Of a stretch of 64,000 bases of DNA, positions 8,735 through 16,636 are shown in pieces; within the stretch, counting starts at the first letter, position 1, and the number at the start of each line of letters is the position of its first letter. The stretch spans positions 62,001-126,000 of the forward strand of contig NZ_JAKRNS010000007.1 of assembly GCF_022346615.1 (NCBI RefSeq). Reading direction: 5' to 3'. The stretch comes from Staphylococcus sp. ACRSN (GTDB taxonomy: Bacteria > Bacillota > Bacilli > Staphylococcales > Staphylococcaceae). Position numbers and translations under genes: made by a program. The notes under the pieces are model-generated. The model did no database searches, had not been told where the DNA came from, and saw only the letters and a list, made by a program, of their open reading frames with translations.

Positions 8735-9154
8735 ATGGCAATTCAATATGAAACGAGTGCTACAAATAAGGGTGGACGAAAAGGTCATGTTAAAACAGAT
8801 GATGAAACGTTAAATTTAACCATAGTTCCACCAGACAAAACAAATATGGATAGTGGGACGAATCCTGAACAGTTATTTGCAGCAGGTTATGCTTCATGTT
8901 TTAATGGTGCTTTTGACTTAATTTTAAAACAAAATAAAATCAAAAATGCTAATCCGGAAGTGACATTAACTGTACGTTTAGTTGATGATCCTGAAGCTGA
9001 AAGTCCTAAATTAGAAGTAGATATAGCAGCTAAAGTAAGTAATATATCTAAGGAAGAAGCAGAAAAACATCTAAAACATGCACATGATTTCTGTCCTTAT
9101 TCAAAAGCTACACGAAATAACATAGATGTAAATTTAAAAGTTATAACAGAATAA
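8735..9154 (+). CDS. Ohr/OsmC-family organic hydroperoxide reductase
   Basis: The ATG at 8735 follows AAAGGAGGTGATATT, a near-perfect ribosome site, and gives 139 residues, the usual length. The two peroxidatic/resolving cysteines lie in [10 protein letters not shown] (~residue 50) and [11 protein letters not shown] (~115), the Ohr pattern. It follows rpiA by 4 bases and ends before the terminator at 9194, so it is the last gene of the sugar operon. A thiol peroxidase in a carbon operon suggests that the pathway makes a reactive intermediate, or that the placement is chance. Confidence 0.88.
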   Translation: MAIQYETSATNKGGRKGHVKTDDETLNLTIVPPDKTNMDSGTNPEQLFAAGYASCFNGAFDLILKQNKIKNANPEVTLTVRLVDDPEAESPKLEVDIAAKVSNISKEEAEKHLKHAHDFCPYSKATRNNIDVNLKVITE

Positions 9155-9193
9155 TTAAACCATTAATTGCTACTTGTAGATGATTTTATCTAC

Positions 9194-9227
9194 AAAACCT
9201 CGACCTCTTACCAAAGGTCGAGGTTTT
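9194..9227 (+). terminator. Terminator of the transketolase-rpiA-ohr operon
   Basis: The hairpin has a 12-base stem (AAAACCTCGACC with its complement) and a 10-base loop, with T-rich sequence in the 3' arm. Confidence 0.85.
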
Positions 9228-9343
9228 AATTTGCATAATCAATGATTATCAGAAGTGGATAGGTTTGTGAATTTACAGATGGTATAATATAAAAGTCGTC
9301 GTTTTACTTCTGTGTCTTAATTAACATGGAAGGAGGTGACACC

Positions 9344-9439
9344 ATGTTAAACACTCTATTTGTAGCACTTGTAGCTCCTATCATAGTAGGAGTTATAATT
9401 ACGTTGTTTTCACATTGGTTAAACAAACGTGATAAATAA
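9344..9439 (+). CDS. Type I toxin, Fst/PepA1 family, locus 1
   Basis: A 31-residue peptide starts at ATG behind GGAAGGAGGTGACACC. It is MLNTLFVALVAPIIVGVIIT followed by a short LFSHWLNKRDK tail: one membrane helix with the conserved mid-helix Pro and a charged WLNKR end, as in Fst/SprA1-coded toxins that damage the membrane. The direct repeat, convergent hairpin and antisense promoter described next complete the locus. GTCGTCG at the transcript's 5' end (9295-9301) can pair with CGACGAC just after the stop (9442-9448), a 5'-3' closure typical of inactive type I toxin mRNAs. Confidence 0.88.
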   Translation: MLNTLFVALVAPIIVGVIITLFSHWLNKRDK

Positions 9440-9463
9440 TCCGACGACGACATAACCAATACA

Positions 9464-9535
9464 CCAAAAAAGAGCCCGATAACTACTGACATAGTTATCG
9501 GGCTCGGTGTTTACCATGTAAACACTCTATTTGTT
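9464..9535 (-). ncRNA. Antisense RNA antitoxin of locus 1
   Basis: The RNA should start near 9535 (promoter below) and end at the 14-base hairpin 9472-9505, which is followed on this strand by a run of T. It is about 70 nt, the Fst RNA II size. It carries ACCATGTAAACACTCTATTT (9513-9532), a near-copy of the toxin start region at 9342-9362, by which it would block toxin translation. Confidence 0.8.
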
Positions 9536-9541
9536 AATTAC

Positions 9542-9571
9542 ATTATAACATCATAGTGGTTGGTAATGCAA
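9542..9571 (-). promoter_or_regulatory. Antitoxin promoter, locus 1
   Basis: On the minus strand TTGCAT (9571-9566) and TATAAT (9547-9542) are 18 bases apart. The same arrangement is found at locus 2. Confidence 0.75.
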
Positions 9572-9638
9572 AATAGTGTTCTTGAGATGAGCTGTTGCAA
9601 AAATGTTAACCTTGCTCTTTTTAAATTATTAGTATGTA

Positions 9639-10331
9639 TTAATTTCTATACCATACAGTTTTAGACCAATTTTTATGTTTTGGGGTGCCCTTCCAAGAAG
9701 AACAGTCTTTAATGCCTTTTTTCCTAATGTTTCATCCATCACATTTAGTCATTGAACCTATAGAACTACAGCCGTAAGCCATAGCATGGTAATCACAATC
9801 ACTTTTGTAAAAGTCTGTAAACGCCCTTGGGTGTTTCTTAGACCAATATCTATGATCTGATTTAGTTCCGTTGAATCTATTACAATGTGTATGCGTACCT
9901 TTTTTTACTTTTTGCCCGTCATTTTGCCTCTTGTATGACATACTTTCTAAAGTTGTACCATCTTTCATATGATTTTCATTATTATCGTCCATATTTCCAA
10001 CAAAGTCTGAAAAATTTATAACTTTCGTATTACTATTATCGTCGCTTTTTAAGGTTTCTGACTTTTTATCAGGATTGGGTACATAATCTTCAACAATTAC
10101 ATTACCTTGTTCTTGTTTAATAAATACATGTGGATCATTTTTACTAATCTCTTTAAAGTTATTCATTGTTTCTTCGTCAACTTGATTTTTATCGTATTTA
10201 GCGAAGAGTTTAATATTATCTGGTTCTGTATGGTGCATTTCCTTAGCTTCTGTAGTATGTAGTGATAATGGATATAAGCCACAGAACAAAATAGATAAAC
10301 TAATCACTACTACTTTAGAGATGAATTACAT
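9639..10331 (-). pseudogene. Secreted Cys-rich protein, broken by two stop codons
   Basis: AAAGGAAGTGTTAAA precedes an ATG at 10331, but the second codon is TAA. The frame then reads a good signal peptide (FISKVVVISLSILFCGLYPL, then a TEAKE cleavage region) and a polar domain. Near the end there is an in-frame TGA (9734) after TKCDG; beyond it the frame continues 30 codons (NIRKKGIKDCSSWKGTPKHK...) to a TAA at 9639. If the two stops were Lys and Trp, the gene would code for 230 residues. The C-terminal part has two WSK segments and five Cys. I do not recognise the family. A GTG at 10307 could still give a shortened product. Confidence 0.7.
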
Positions 10332-10444
10332 TTTAACACTTCCTTTAATTTTAAAATTTTAAATGCATTATAATATTTATGTATTTTAAATTTATCACAT
10401 ATGTTAAAATATTGTCAGCTATTTAAAGAAAAAGTATAAAAATA

Positions 10445-10800
10445 TTGAAAAAAATTATATATTTTAGTGTTGCATTACTATTAATAATTATTATGTATTT
10501 ATTTTTGAACTTTTTGCTCTTTGATAAGTGGAATTTACACCAAAGTGAAAAGCAAATAAATAATTATATTGAAAATCACGAGGATAAAAAACTAAAAAAA
10601 TTTCTCAAGATGAAAAAACTTATAAATTTTTAAAAGAAAGCAAAAATCTATCTGTTGTGGGAAAAAGTGATAATCAAAGAAGTGGAAGTGTGGATTATTA
10701 TCGAGTAAATATAAATGATAGTTCAGCTGAATTATATATTAAGTCCAACCATGCTTTTATTCCTGAAAAAACTACTATCCAAAGCGTTAAGATACTTTAG
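10445..10800 (+). pseudogene. Small membrane-anchored protein with a frameshift in a poly-A run
   Basis: A TTG start gives MKKIIYFSVALLLIIIMYLF (one membrane segment) and then EKQINNYIENHEDKKLKK. At CTAAAAAAATTT (around 10592) the frame goes wrong and stops at 10633. With one more A the frame continues SQDEKTYKFLKESKNLSVVG... to VNINDSSAELYIKS and a TAG at 10800, about 118 residues. The pattern resembles the small DUF3139-type staphylococcal proteins, but I am unsure. The slip in an A7 run could be mutation, phase variation or a sequencing error. Confidence 0.6.
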
Positions 10801-10901
10801 TTCCCATAATAGAATATTGGTATTAGTGATCTATAACAATTACATTAAAGAATGTAATGTAATAATTAAAACTTAAGATATTGGATAAGTACCATTACAA
10901 A

Positions 10902-10934
10902 TAAAGCCCACTACTATTGATATAGTGGGCTTTA
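10902..10934. terminator. Hairpin terminator, convergent between 10.8 kb fragment and MFS gene
   Basis: A 12-base perfect stem (TAAAGCCCACTA and complement) with a 9-base loop lies just past the stop of the minus-strand MFS gene. Confidence 0.8.
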
Positions 10935-10944
10935 TACTACTTAT

Positions 10945-12096
10945 TTAAATTTTTATACTTTTCCTATCAATAAAGATATTTATTAATTGAATAATAATAG
11001 CTAGAATAACTACAGCAACACTACAATAAATTAATATGCTAGTTGATAATCCTTGTGCAAGTAATAAACCACCTAATGCAGCACCAATCGCACTTCCTAA
11101 ATAATTTAGAGAACTATTTAAAGCCACAGATGTGCTGCCATGTTCAGAATGATTTTTTAATAATATATGCTGTTGAGGTGCTTGGGTAGCCCATCCCATA
11201 GCTCCCCATAATATGAATGGTATAAGTCCTAAAATAGGTATTTTAATGAGTGTAGGTATTAACACTATGCTAATACCTAGAGTGACTAAAATGATAAGCA
11301 TCAAAATTTGGGTGTTTTTAAATTTATCAATGACTAAACCGACTCCAAAACTCCCTACTAATCCTCCAATTCCCCAAGTAGTTAAGAAAAGTGTAATGTA
11401 ATGTGGTGAAATGGCTTCGCTTATAACTTGAGAGAGGTAGGTATACAAACCCAAGCTTGCAATTGCTGCACATACAGTTACAGATACCACTCTTAATACA
11501 TGTGGATCTATAAAAAGTGAGAACCTATCTTTCAAGCTAGGTGCTGAAGGTAGTTTAAAATCAGGAAGTAAAAAATAGGTGCTTATAAAGGCAACTATAC
11601 TTAAAATTACAATTATACCTATAGCAAACCTCCAATTAATTAAAATAGCTAATTGTAAGCCTATGGGAACTCCAACAACCGTACCTACACTCATACCTCC
11701 TACTATAAAAGCTAATGCTTTTCCTTTATTTTTTTGCCTTACTAAGTGTCCACCCGAACTAACTGCCATAGGAGAGAATAATCCTGCACCTAGTCCAGCT
11801 ATACATCTGGATAAGATATATATTGAATAGTTTGGAGATAGCATAGTAATCAAATTAGCTAATCCAAAAGTTAATAAAGCCAGTAAAAGAATGTTTTTCA
11901 CAGAATACTTAGCTAGTATAGTTGAAAAAACAGGGGCTGATAAAGCAAAAAATAAGGTAAAAACAGTAACGCCTTGCCCTATTTCAGCACTACTTTTATT
12001 AAAACTCTTTCCCATATCAGGTAATAATCCAGCCACAATATAAGTATCCATCCCTAAGGCAAACATACCTAATGTTAAAATCCAAATTTTCTTCAT
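10945..12096 (-). CDS. MFS transporter, DHA1 (Bcr/AraJ-like efflux) type
   Basis: The 383 residues form 12 hydrophobic segments. The first is MKKIWILTLGMFALGMDTYI, with the DHA1 start pattern ALGxDTYIVAGLLPDM. The motif A region between segments 2 and 3 is weak (FSTILAKYSVKNILLL); motif C is GGMSVGTVVGVPIG in segment 5. Relatives export drugs, sugars or arabinose. A LysR regulator is divergent with a 119-base gap, the usual layout for an effector-induced exporter. Substrate unknown. Confidence 0.8.
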   Translation of the reverse strand: MKKIWILTLGMFALGMDTYIVAGLLPDMGKSFNKSSAEIGQGVTVFTLFFALSAPVFSTILAKYSVKNILLLALLTFGLANLITMLSPNYSIYILSRCIAGLGAGLFSPMAVSSGGHLVRQKNKGKALAFIVGGMSVGTVVGVPIGLQLAILINWRFAIGIIVILSIVAFISTYFLLPDFKLPSAPSLKDRFSLFIDPHVLRVVSVTVCAAIASLGLYTYLSQVISEAISPHYITLFLTTWGIGGLVGSFGVGLVIDKFKNTQILMLIILVTLGISIVLIPTLIKIPILGLIPFILWGAMGWATQAPQQHILLKNHSEHGSTSVALNSSLNYLGSAIGAALGGLLLAQGLSTSILIYCSVAVVILAIIIQLINIFIDRKSIKI

Positions 12097-12215
12097 GATT
12101 TAATCATTCCTAACAAATATATTTATGTATTTTAGCGTAGTATTATATTGTAATTAATGGAATAATGAATACATTAAGAGTGGTATTAAAGAAAAGTTAA
12201 TAGAGGGAGTAATAT

Positions 12216-13046
12216 ATGAATATTGAATACATAGAGGATTTCATAAAAGTTGCTGAACATCAGAGCCTTAACCATGCTTCTAAGCTACTTAATATCAGTA
12301 CCCCAGCGCTTAGTAAGAGAATTAAGCATGTTGAAGAATATTTTGAAAGTGACCTGTTTTATAGAACCTCTCGAGGCATATTTTTAACTGAGCATGGTGA
12401 GTTAGTTTTGAGTAAAGTTAAGATTATAAAAAACGATATAGACGAATTAAAAGCAGAAACTTCAAAAAATGGAGACGCAACAATTAGAGTTGGTCTATTA
12501 CCAAGCTTTTCATTGTATAAATGGGCTGAGCAAAAAGAAGCATTAATAAATCAAAGACTTTCCATAAAAATTGAAAGTAACACTCAAATTTTACTTGATC
12601 ACTTACATAATGGGGATATAGATGTAATTATTGGAGACATAACTGCTACAGAAACTAATCAACTTTATAGTGAAATTTTATATCGTGAAAAATATATGGT
12701 GGTCTTTCCAAAAACTAGCGATTTAAGGCTATCCGATAGTATATTTGCTAGTAATTTAATAAATGAAAAGATACTTATTCTTAATCCACCATGTGATACT
12801 TTATCTTTTATACAAAAACATTTCTCTAAATTTAAGATGAATATTGAATACAAAAGTGATTTAGAGTCCATATTGGCTAATGTTAAGGCTGAACAAGGAA
12901 TTACAATCATTCCTCAATCATTAATAACACGAGTTGAAAATATGAATCTTTTAATCAGAGAATTGGAAAATCATTCAAGGGAAGTTGGTCTCATAGCATA
13001 TAATAAAGAAATATTGCAAAAAGTATGGAGTATTATAAATGAATAA
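12216..13046 (+). CDS. LysR-family transcriptional regulator
   Basis: The 276 residues start at ATG after AGAGGGAGTAATAT. The N-terminal winged helix reads MNIEYIEDFIKVAEHQSLNH, then ASKLLNISTPALSKRIKHVE, and FYRTSRGIFLTEHGE, all standard LysR. Residues ~90-276 are the periplasmic-binding-like effector domain. It is transcribed away from the MFS gene and should control it and itself from the shared intergenic DNA. Confidence 0.85.
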   Translation: MNIEYIEDFIKVAEHQSLNHASKLLNISTPALSKRIKHVEEYFESDLFYRTSRGIFLTEHGELVLSKVKIIKNDIDELKAETSKNGDATIRVGLLPSFSLYKWAEQKEALINQRLSIKIESNTQILLDHLHNGDIDVIIGDITATETNQLYSEILYREKYMVVFPKTSDLRLSDSIFASNLINEKILILNPPCDTLSFIQKHFSKFKMNIEYKSDLESILANVKAEQGITIIPQSLITRVENMNLLIRELENHSREVGLIAYNKEILQKVWSIINE

Positions 13047-13107
13047 GCAGTGTAATAAAAGTACATCCTAATCAGTCGCATTTTCATGATGATTGGTATA
13101 TGTAACA

Positions 13108-13126
13108 TTTTTGACTAATTAGTACA
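13108..13126. promoter_or_regulatory. Candidate TetR operator, site 1
   Basis: On the minus strand this is TGTACTAATTAGTCAAAAA with the palindrome ACTAATTAGT. It lies 48 bases before the TetR gene. The near-identical site 2 precedes the nitroreductase. Confidence 0.6.
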
Positions 13127-13173
13127 AAATATCTATAATACGTAGCATATAATAAATTGATGAGGAGTTTTTC

Positions 13174-13764
13174 ATGAAAAAACACAGTGGCAGACCACTT
13201 GAATATAGTAAAGAAGATGTATTAGACGCAGCAATCGATGTTTTCTGGGAAAAAGGATATAAAGCATGTTCTACTGAAGATTTATGTAACAGAACAGGTT
13301 TAGGACGTGGTAGTTTATATAATTCTTTTGGCAGTAAGCATAAATTATATGAAGAAGCTTTAAAACGATATCATGAATTTTGGATAGAAACACAGAGGAA
13401 TATTTTAAAGCAAACTAATTTAGTTAAACAAAATTTAGAGAATCTGCTTATTTGGGCTGTGGAAGAAGATTTTAAAGAAAGTGCAAAGGGTTGTATGTTA
13501 ATCAATGCTTCGATGGAATATTGGAAGAACGATCCAACTGTTTCACATTGGTCTCGTATTCATGCTAATCACTTAGAATCTATAATAAAAGAGGTAATTC
13601 AAAGTGGTATCGATTCTAAGGAAATTAAATCAAATATATCCGTTGATGATTTAGCAAGAAATTATTTATGTAGTTTTTATGGATTGAGGGCGCTTAACGC
13701 GTTCATACCTGATTTAGATACTGCAAAAGTCACTGTTAAAAGTATAATGGCAAATTTTCCATGA
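13174..13764 (+). CDS. TetR/AcrR-family repressor
   Basis: The 196 residues start at ATG behind GATGAGGAGTTTTTC. Residues ~8-55 are the TetR HTH: VLDAAIDVFWEKGYKACSTE, then LCNRTGLGRGSLYNSFGSKH. The C-terminal domain has WAVEEDF and KGCMLINASMEY, close to the YxaF/LmrA group that senses aromatic or quinone-like compounds. The nitroreductase 70 bases downstream carries the same candidate operator, so it is the likely target. Confidence 0.85.
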   Translation: MKKHSGRPLEYSKEDVLDAAIDVFWEKGYKACSTEDLCNRTGLGRGSLYNSFGSKHKLYEEALKRYHEFWIETQRNILKQTNLVKQNLENLLIWAVEEDFKESAKGCMLINASMEYWKNDPTVSHWSRIHANHLESIIKEVIQSGIDSKEIKSNISVDDLARNYLCSFYGLRALNAFIPDLDTAKVTVKSIMANFP

Positions 13765-13791
13765 TTGTTTGCTATTTTATTTAACTTATTT

Positions 13792-13810
13792 TGTACTAAA
13801 TAGTAAAAAA
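13792..13810. promoter_or_regulatory. Candidate TetR operator, site 2
   Basis: TGTACTAAATAGTAAAAAA matches site 1 in 17 of 19 positions. It lies 23 bases before the nitroreductase start, over its likely promoter. Confidence 0.6.
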
Positions 13811-13833
13811 TTAAAATTCAAAGGAGATTGAAC

Positions 13834-14574
13834 ATGAACCAAACAATTGAAACAATTTTAAATCATAAATCAGTACGTGCATTCAAAAATATTAGCTTAA
13901 ATGAAACGCAAATTGAGCAACTTGTCGAAGCTGGACAAGCGGCATCAACAGCAAGTTATCAACAAAGTTATTCAATTATTGGAGTTACAGATCCAATAAT
14001 AAAAGGAAAAATTGCTAAGTATGCTGGTAATCAGCCATTTATCGAAGACTCAGGGCACCTTTTGATATTCTGCGCTGATTTATACAGAAATAAGCTAATG
14101 TCCGAAGAATTAGATATAGATATAGAAAAAACTATACAGGGAGTTGATGCAACAATTGTAGGTGCTGTCGATGCCTCTTTAGCAGCACAAAATGTAGTTA
14201 TAGCAGCAGAATCATTGGGTATGGGCGTGTGTTATATTGGTGGTGTAAGAGATGGTATTATTGAAATATCTGATTTGTTAGAACTTCCAGACTATGTATA
14301 CCCTGTATTTGGCTTAGCCGTTGGCTATCCTTCAGAAGAAAATGATAAAAAACCAAGAATTCCATTTGAAGGTATATATCATGAAAACAAATACAAACTT
14401 GATAAAATGGATGTTATAAAACAATACAATAAGGATACGAAAACTTATTATTCATTACGTTCTGGTGAATTATCAGATAGAGCATGGGCTAAAACAGCAG
14501 TTAGTAGTTTGAATCGTTTACCTAGAACATTTATTAAAGATTTTCTCAATAAAAGAGGATTATCTAAACACTAA
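13834..14574 (+). CDS. NfsA/FRP-type FMN nitroreductase
   Basis: I chose the ATG at 13834 (246 residues), seven bases after AAGGAG; the TTG at 13828 is too close. The start MNQTIETILNHKSVRAFKN is the classical flavin nitroreductase opening (HKSxRxF). AAQNVVIAAESLGMGVCYIG in the middle binds FMN and forms the dimer, and PVFGLAVGYP follows. Length and the C-terminal arm fit the NADPH-dependent NfsA group, which reduces nitroaromatics and quinones. It is probably repressed by the TetR protein upstream. Confidence 0.85.
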   Translation: MNQTIETILNHKSVRAFKNISLNETQIEQLVEAGQAASTASYQQSYSIIGVTDPIIKGKIAKYAGNQPFIEDSGHLLIFCADLYRNKLMSEELDIDIEKTIQGVDATIVGAVDASLAAQNVVIAAESLGMGVCYIGGVRDGIIEISDLLELPDYVYPVFGLAVGYPSEENDKKPRIPFEGIYHENKYKLDKMDVIKQYNKDTKTYYSLRSGELSDRAWAKTAVSSLNRLPRTFIKDFLNKRGLSKH

Positions 14575-14588
14575 CTTTCTATAAAAAT

Positions 14589-14623
14589 AAGAATAGTGGG
14601 AAACTCTCGCCATTCTTTTTTTT
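14589..14623. terminator. Terminator after nitroreductase
   Basis: AAGAATAGTGG pairs with CCATTCTT (imperfectly) around a loop, and a run of eight or more T follows. Confidence 0.6.
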
Positions 14624-15163
14624 AATAACTCTGTACACTGTAGACCTACTTACTCCAGTCTGTTTAGCAATCTCTTTACCTGTAAGTTTTTGTTCATCAT
14701 ATAAGAATTTGATTTCTCTTTTCTTGTGCTCTGGTAATGAAGGCCTTCTACTTTTTTGGTCTCTTGCTGTGCTACGTCTAGTCCTTTTTTCGTCCGTTCA
14801 CTTAATAAATTGGCTTCAAGTTCAGCGAATGGACTCATCATGGTAAAGAACAATTTGCTCATTGCGTCCTTGGGTGATATGTTCATAATCTATAATATGT
14901 AAATCAATACTTTTATCATCTAACCATTGAGATAACTCAATTAATTGCTTTGTTGTTCGGCCAAGGTGATCTAGTTTATAGATAACTAAAATATCGTCTT
15001 CACGTAAATAATCTAAGCATTTATCAATTTCCGTTCGCTTAGTTTTGTGACCACTCTTTTTCTCGCTAAAGATACGTTCACAACCATATTCTCTAAGTGT
15101 ATCAATCTGGCCATCAAGATTTGGATCTTGTGTGTATACACGCGCATAACCAATTTTAGCCAT
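14624..15163 (-). pseudogene. Decayed serine recombinase (Tn552 Bin3/resolvase type), copy 2
   Basis: The minus strand reads MAKIGYARVYTQDPNLDGQ, the whole catalytic core and the AFAELEANLLSERTKKGL helix, then the HTH SRSTVYRVIK. Frameshifts occur near 14880 and about 14770. Key residues have also changed: the nucleophilic serine of RVS is Tyr (RVYT), and the catalytic Arg of KLDRLGRT is His (KLDHLGRT). It is thus dead twice over. It is longer than copy 1 (2545-2903), which lacks about 200 internal bases. Confidence 0.88.
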
Positions 15164-15280
15164 TTGAGTATTACCTTTTTATCGTTTTATGGGTGCTTAT
15201 TAACGAAATCTAATTCCCGGTGTAAATAAATGCGACTTTCGTAGTCTAAAAATTCATGTTTTTTGATAAATTGATTATAA
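14624..15280 (-). repeat. Right copy of recombinase-associated direct repeat
   Basis: This is the partner of 2545-3012, in the same orientation and similar also upstream of the ATG. The two copies bracket about 12 kb. Confidence 0.7.
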
Positions 15281-15380
15281 TACAAGTTTATAGAGTTTAA
15301 TGTCCAAGGAAAACCTCTTAATTTATAGTTAAGAGGTTTTGTGTCAAAGACGATTGGTTGTATTAGTATTAATATTTGTC

Positions 15381-16259
15381 TTAACTATCCCAAGTTACTA
15401 AATCACCTTGAATGGGTGTATATTCACTAGAAAAATTAATTTTAAGAGAATGGCAATCATTAAATAATGTTGGGCTGTCCATCAATTGAAAATGTATGTG
15501 AGGCTCTGTTGAATTTCCTGAATTTCCACAATTCCCTAATAATTGTCCTTTTTTTATTACATCTCCTGGTTTTACCACTATAGATTGATATTTTAAATGC
15601 GCTATTAAGCTATATTCTTTTTCACTATGGCGAATAACAACATAATTGCCTAATGGTTTTTCTTTTGCCATTTTACCAGGTATATTATCCTTTTCGCTGT
15701 TTTGGGTATCTACTATGACTCCTTCTTGGGGGGAGAACAGCTCTTGATTAAATGCAAAATAGTCATTGTTAGTCTCACCGTTTCCAACATAATTTTTGTT
15801 ATCTTTTCTTATGACCAAATCATATGCATACCGTTGATTTACATAAGGATAATGATAATTCAATAATTCATTATGCCCTCCCCAAACAACAGCCCATGTT
15901 TTATCTATAGGCATCGAATATTGAAGTCGGGTAACTTTTCCATTATCCTCAATATTTAAAGGTTTAAAGAGAATATATTCAATTAAATTATCTGAATTAA
16001 GCGTGAAGCTTATCCCTCCTTGATGTGATTTATCAAAAAACACATACTGAGTAGAGAAATGTAAATCTATTTTTTTATATAAGTAATGTTCAATATTTCT
16101 TTTTACGTAAGAGTTCAGTATTTTTTTAACAGTTCTTTTTTTTATATTACTTTTAAGGTTATCGTTAAAAAAATTGTATAGCACTTTGTAATTTTTTCTT
16201 TCAATAGTATATATGATATTTTTAGACACATTATTCAATTTATTAAACACCCCTAACAT
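15381..16259 (-). CDS. M23-family metallopeptidase with N-terminal DUF3887-like domain
   Basis: The 292-residue protein has no signal peptide or membrane segment. Residues ~20-120 look like a DUF3887-type fold (KVLYNFFNDNLKSNI ... YSMP). Residues ~150-290 are a LytM/M23 domain: QRYAYDLVI with the Asp zinc ligand (the usual His of HxxxD is Gln), GNYVVIRH, LIAHL, GQLLGNCGNSGNSTEPHIHFQ with the HxH pair. The loss of the first zinc His occurs in the YALDF-like subgroup and may not abolish activity. Cell-wall or bacteriocin-related roles are possible; no partner gene is adjacent. Confidence 0.7.
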   Translation of the reverse strand: MLGVFNKLNNVSKNIIYTIERKNYKVLYNFFNDNLKSNIKKRTVKKILNSYVKRNIEHYLYKKIDLHFSTQYVFFDKSHQGGISFTLNSDNLIEYILFKPLNIEDNGKVTRLQYSMPIDKTWAVVWGGHNELLNYHYPYVNQRYAYDLVIRKDNKNYVGNGETNNDYFAFNQELFSPQEGVIVDTQNSEKDNIPGKMAKEKPLGNYVVIRHSEKEYSLIAHLKYQSIVVKPGDVIKKGQLLGNCGNSGNSTEPHIHFQLMDSPTLFNDCHSLKINFSSEYTPIQGDLVTWDS

Positions 16260-16514
16260 TTAATGCTATTTATCTTTTAATTTATATTTGTTATTTAGTA
16301 CTCTATCAATAAAAATATGTCCTTCATAGTATTTAATATATTCTATATTTTAAATAACTATCTATAGTCTTTATCTTCAAAAATCAGTAACTCTGAAAAA
16401 ATCATCGTTAAAGCAAAAGCAACAAGTCCCATGATAATTACAATCCAAAAGAGTATAATTATAGTGTCTCCTATCTCTCAGGCGTCAATTTGACGTAGAG
16501 AGGAGGTGTATAAA

Positions 16515-16613
16515 GTGATAATACTTATTTTCGTTCACATCATAGCGCCAGTCATCAGTGGCTGTGCCATTGCGTATTTTGCTTATTGGCTAAGTAAACG
16601 CAATAAATCATAG
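16515..16613 (+). CDS. Type I toxin, Fst/PepA1 family, locus 2
   Basis: A 32-residue peptide starts at GTG behind GAGGAGGTGTATAAA: MIILIFVHIIAPVISGCAIA then YFAYWLSKRNKS. The hydrophobic helix with its mid-helix AP and the WLSKRN tail match locus 1 and SprA1-coded PepA1. A TATAAT at 16454-16459 is a likely -10, and the palindrome CGTCAA-T-TTGACG (16483-16495) lies in the leader just before the ribosome site. Confidence 0.88.
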   Translation: MIILIFVHIIAPVISGCAIAYFAYWLSKRNKS

Positions 16614-16636
16614 GCGGCATTAAGTTAAGCCACACC

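Noticed and set aside
10902-10934. A hairpin that resembles the toxin-antitoxin hairpins (ACTA...TAGT).
   Set aside because: No toxin peptide, direct repeat or antisense promoter is found around it, so I kept it as a plain terminator.
16380-16465. A minus-strand membrane-like peptide ending ALTMIFSELLIFEDKDYR, with a ribosome-site-like AGGAGA before it.
   Set aside because: The frame has no normal start at the right distance and overlaps the promoter of toxin locus 2.
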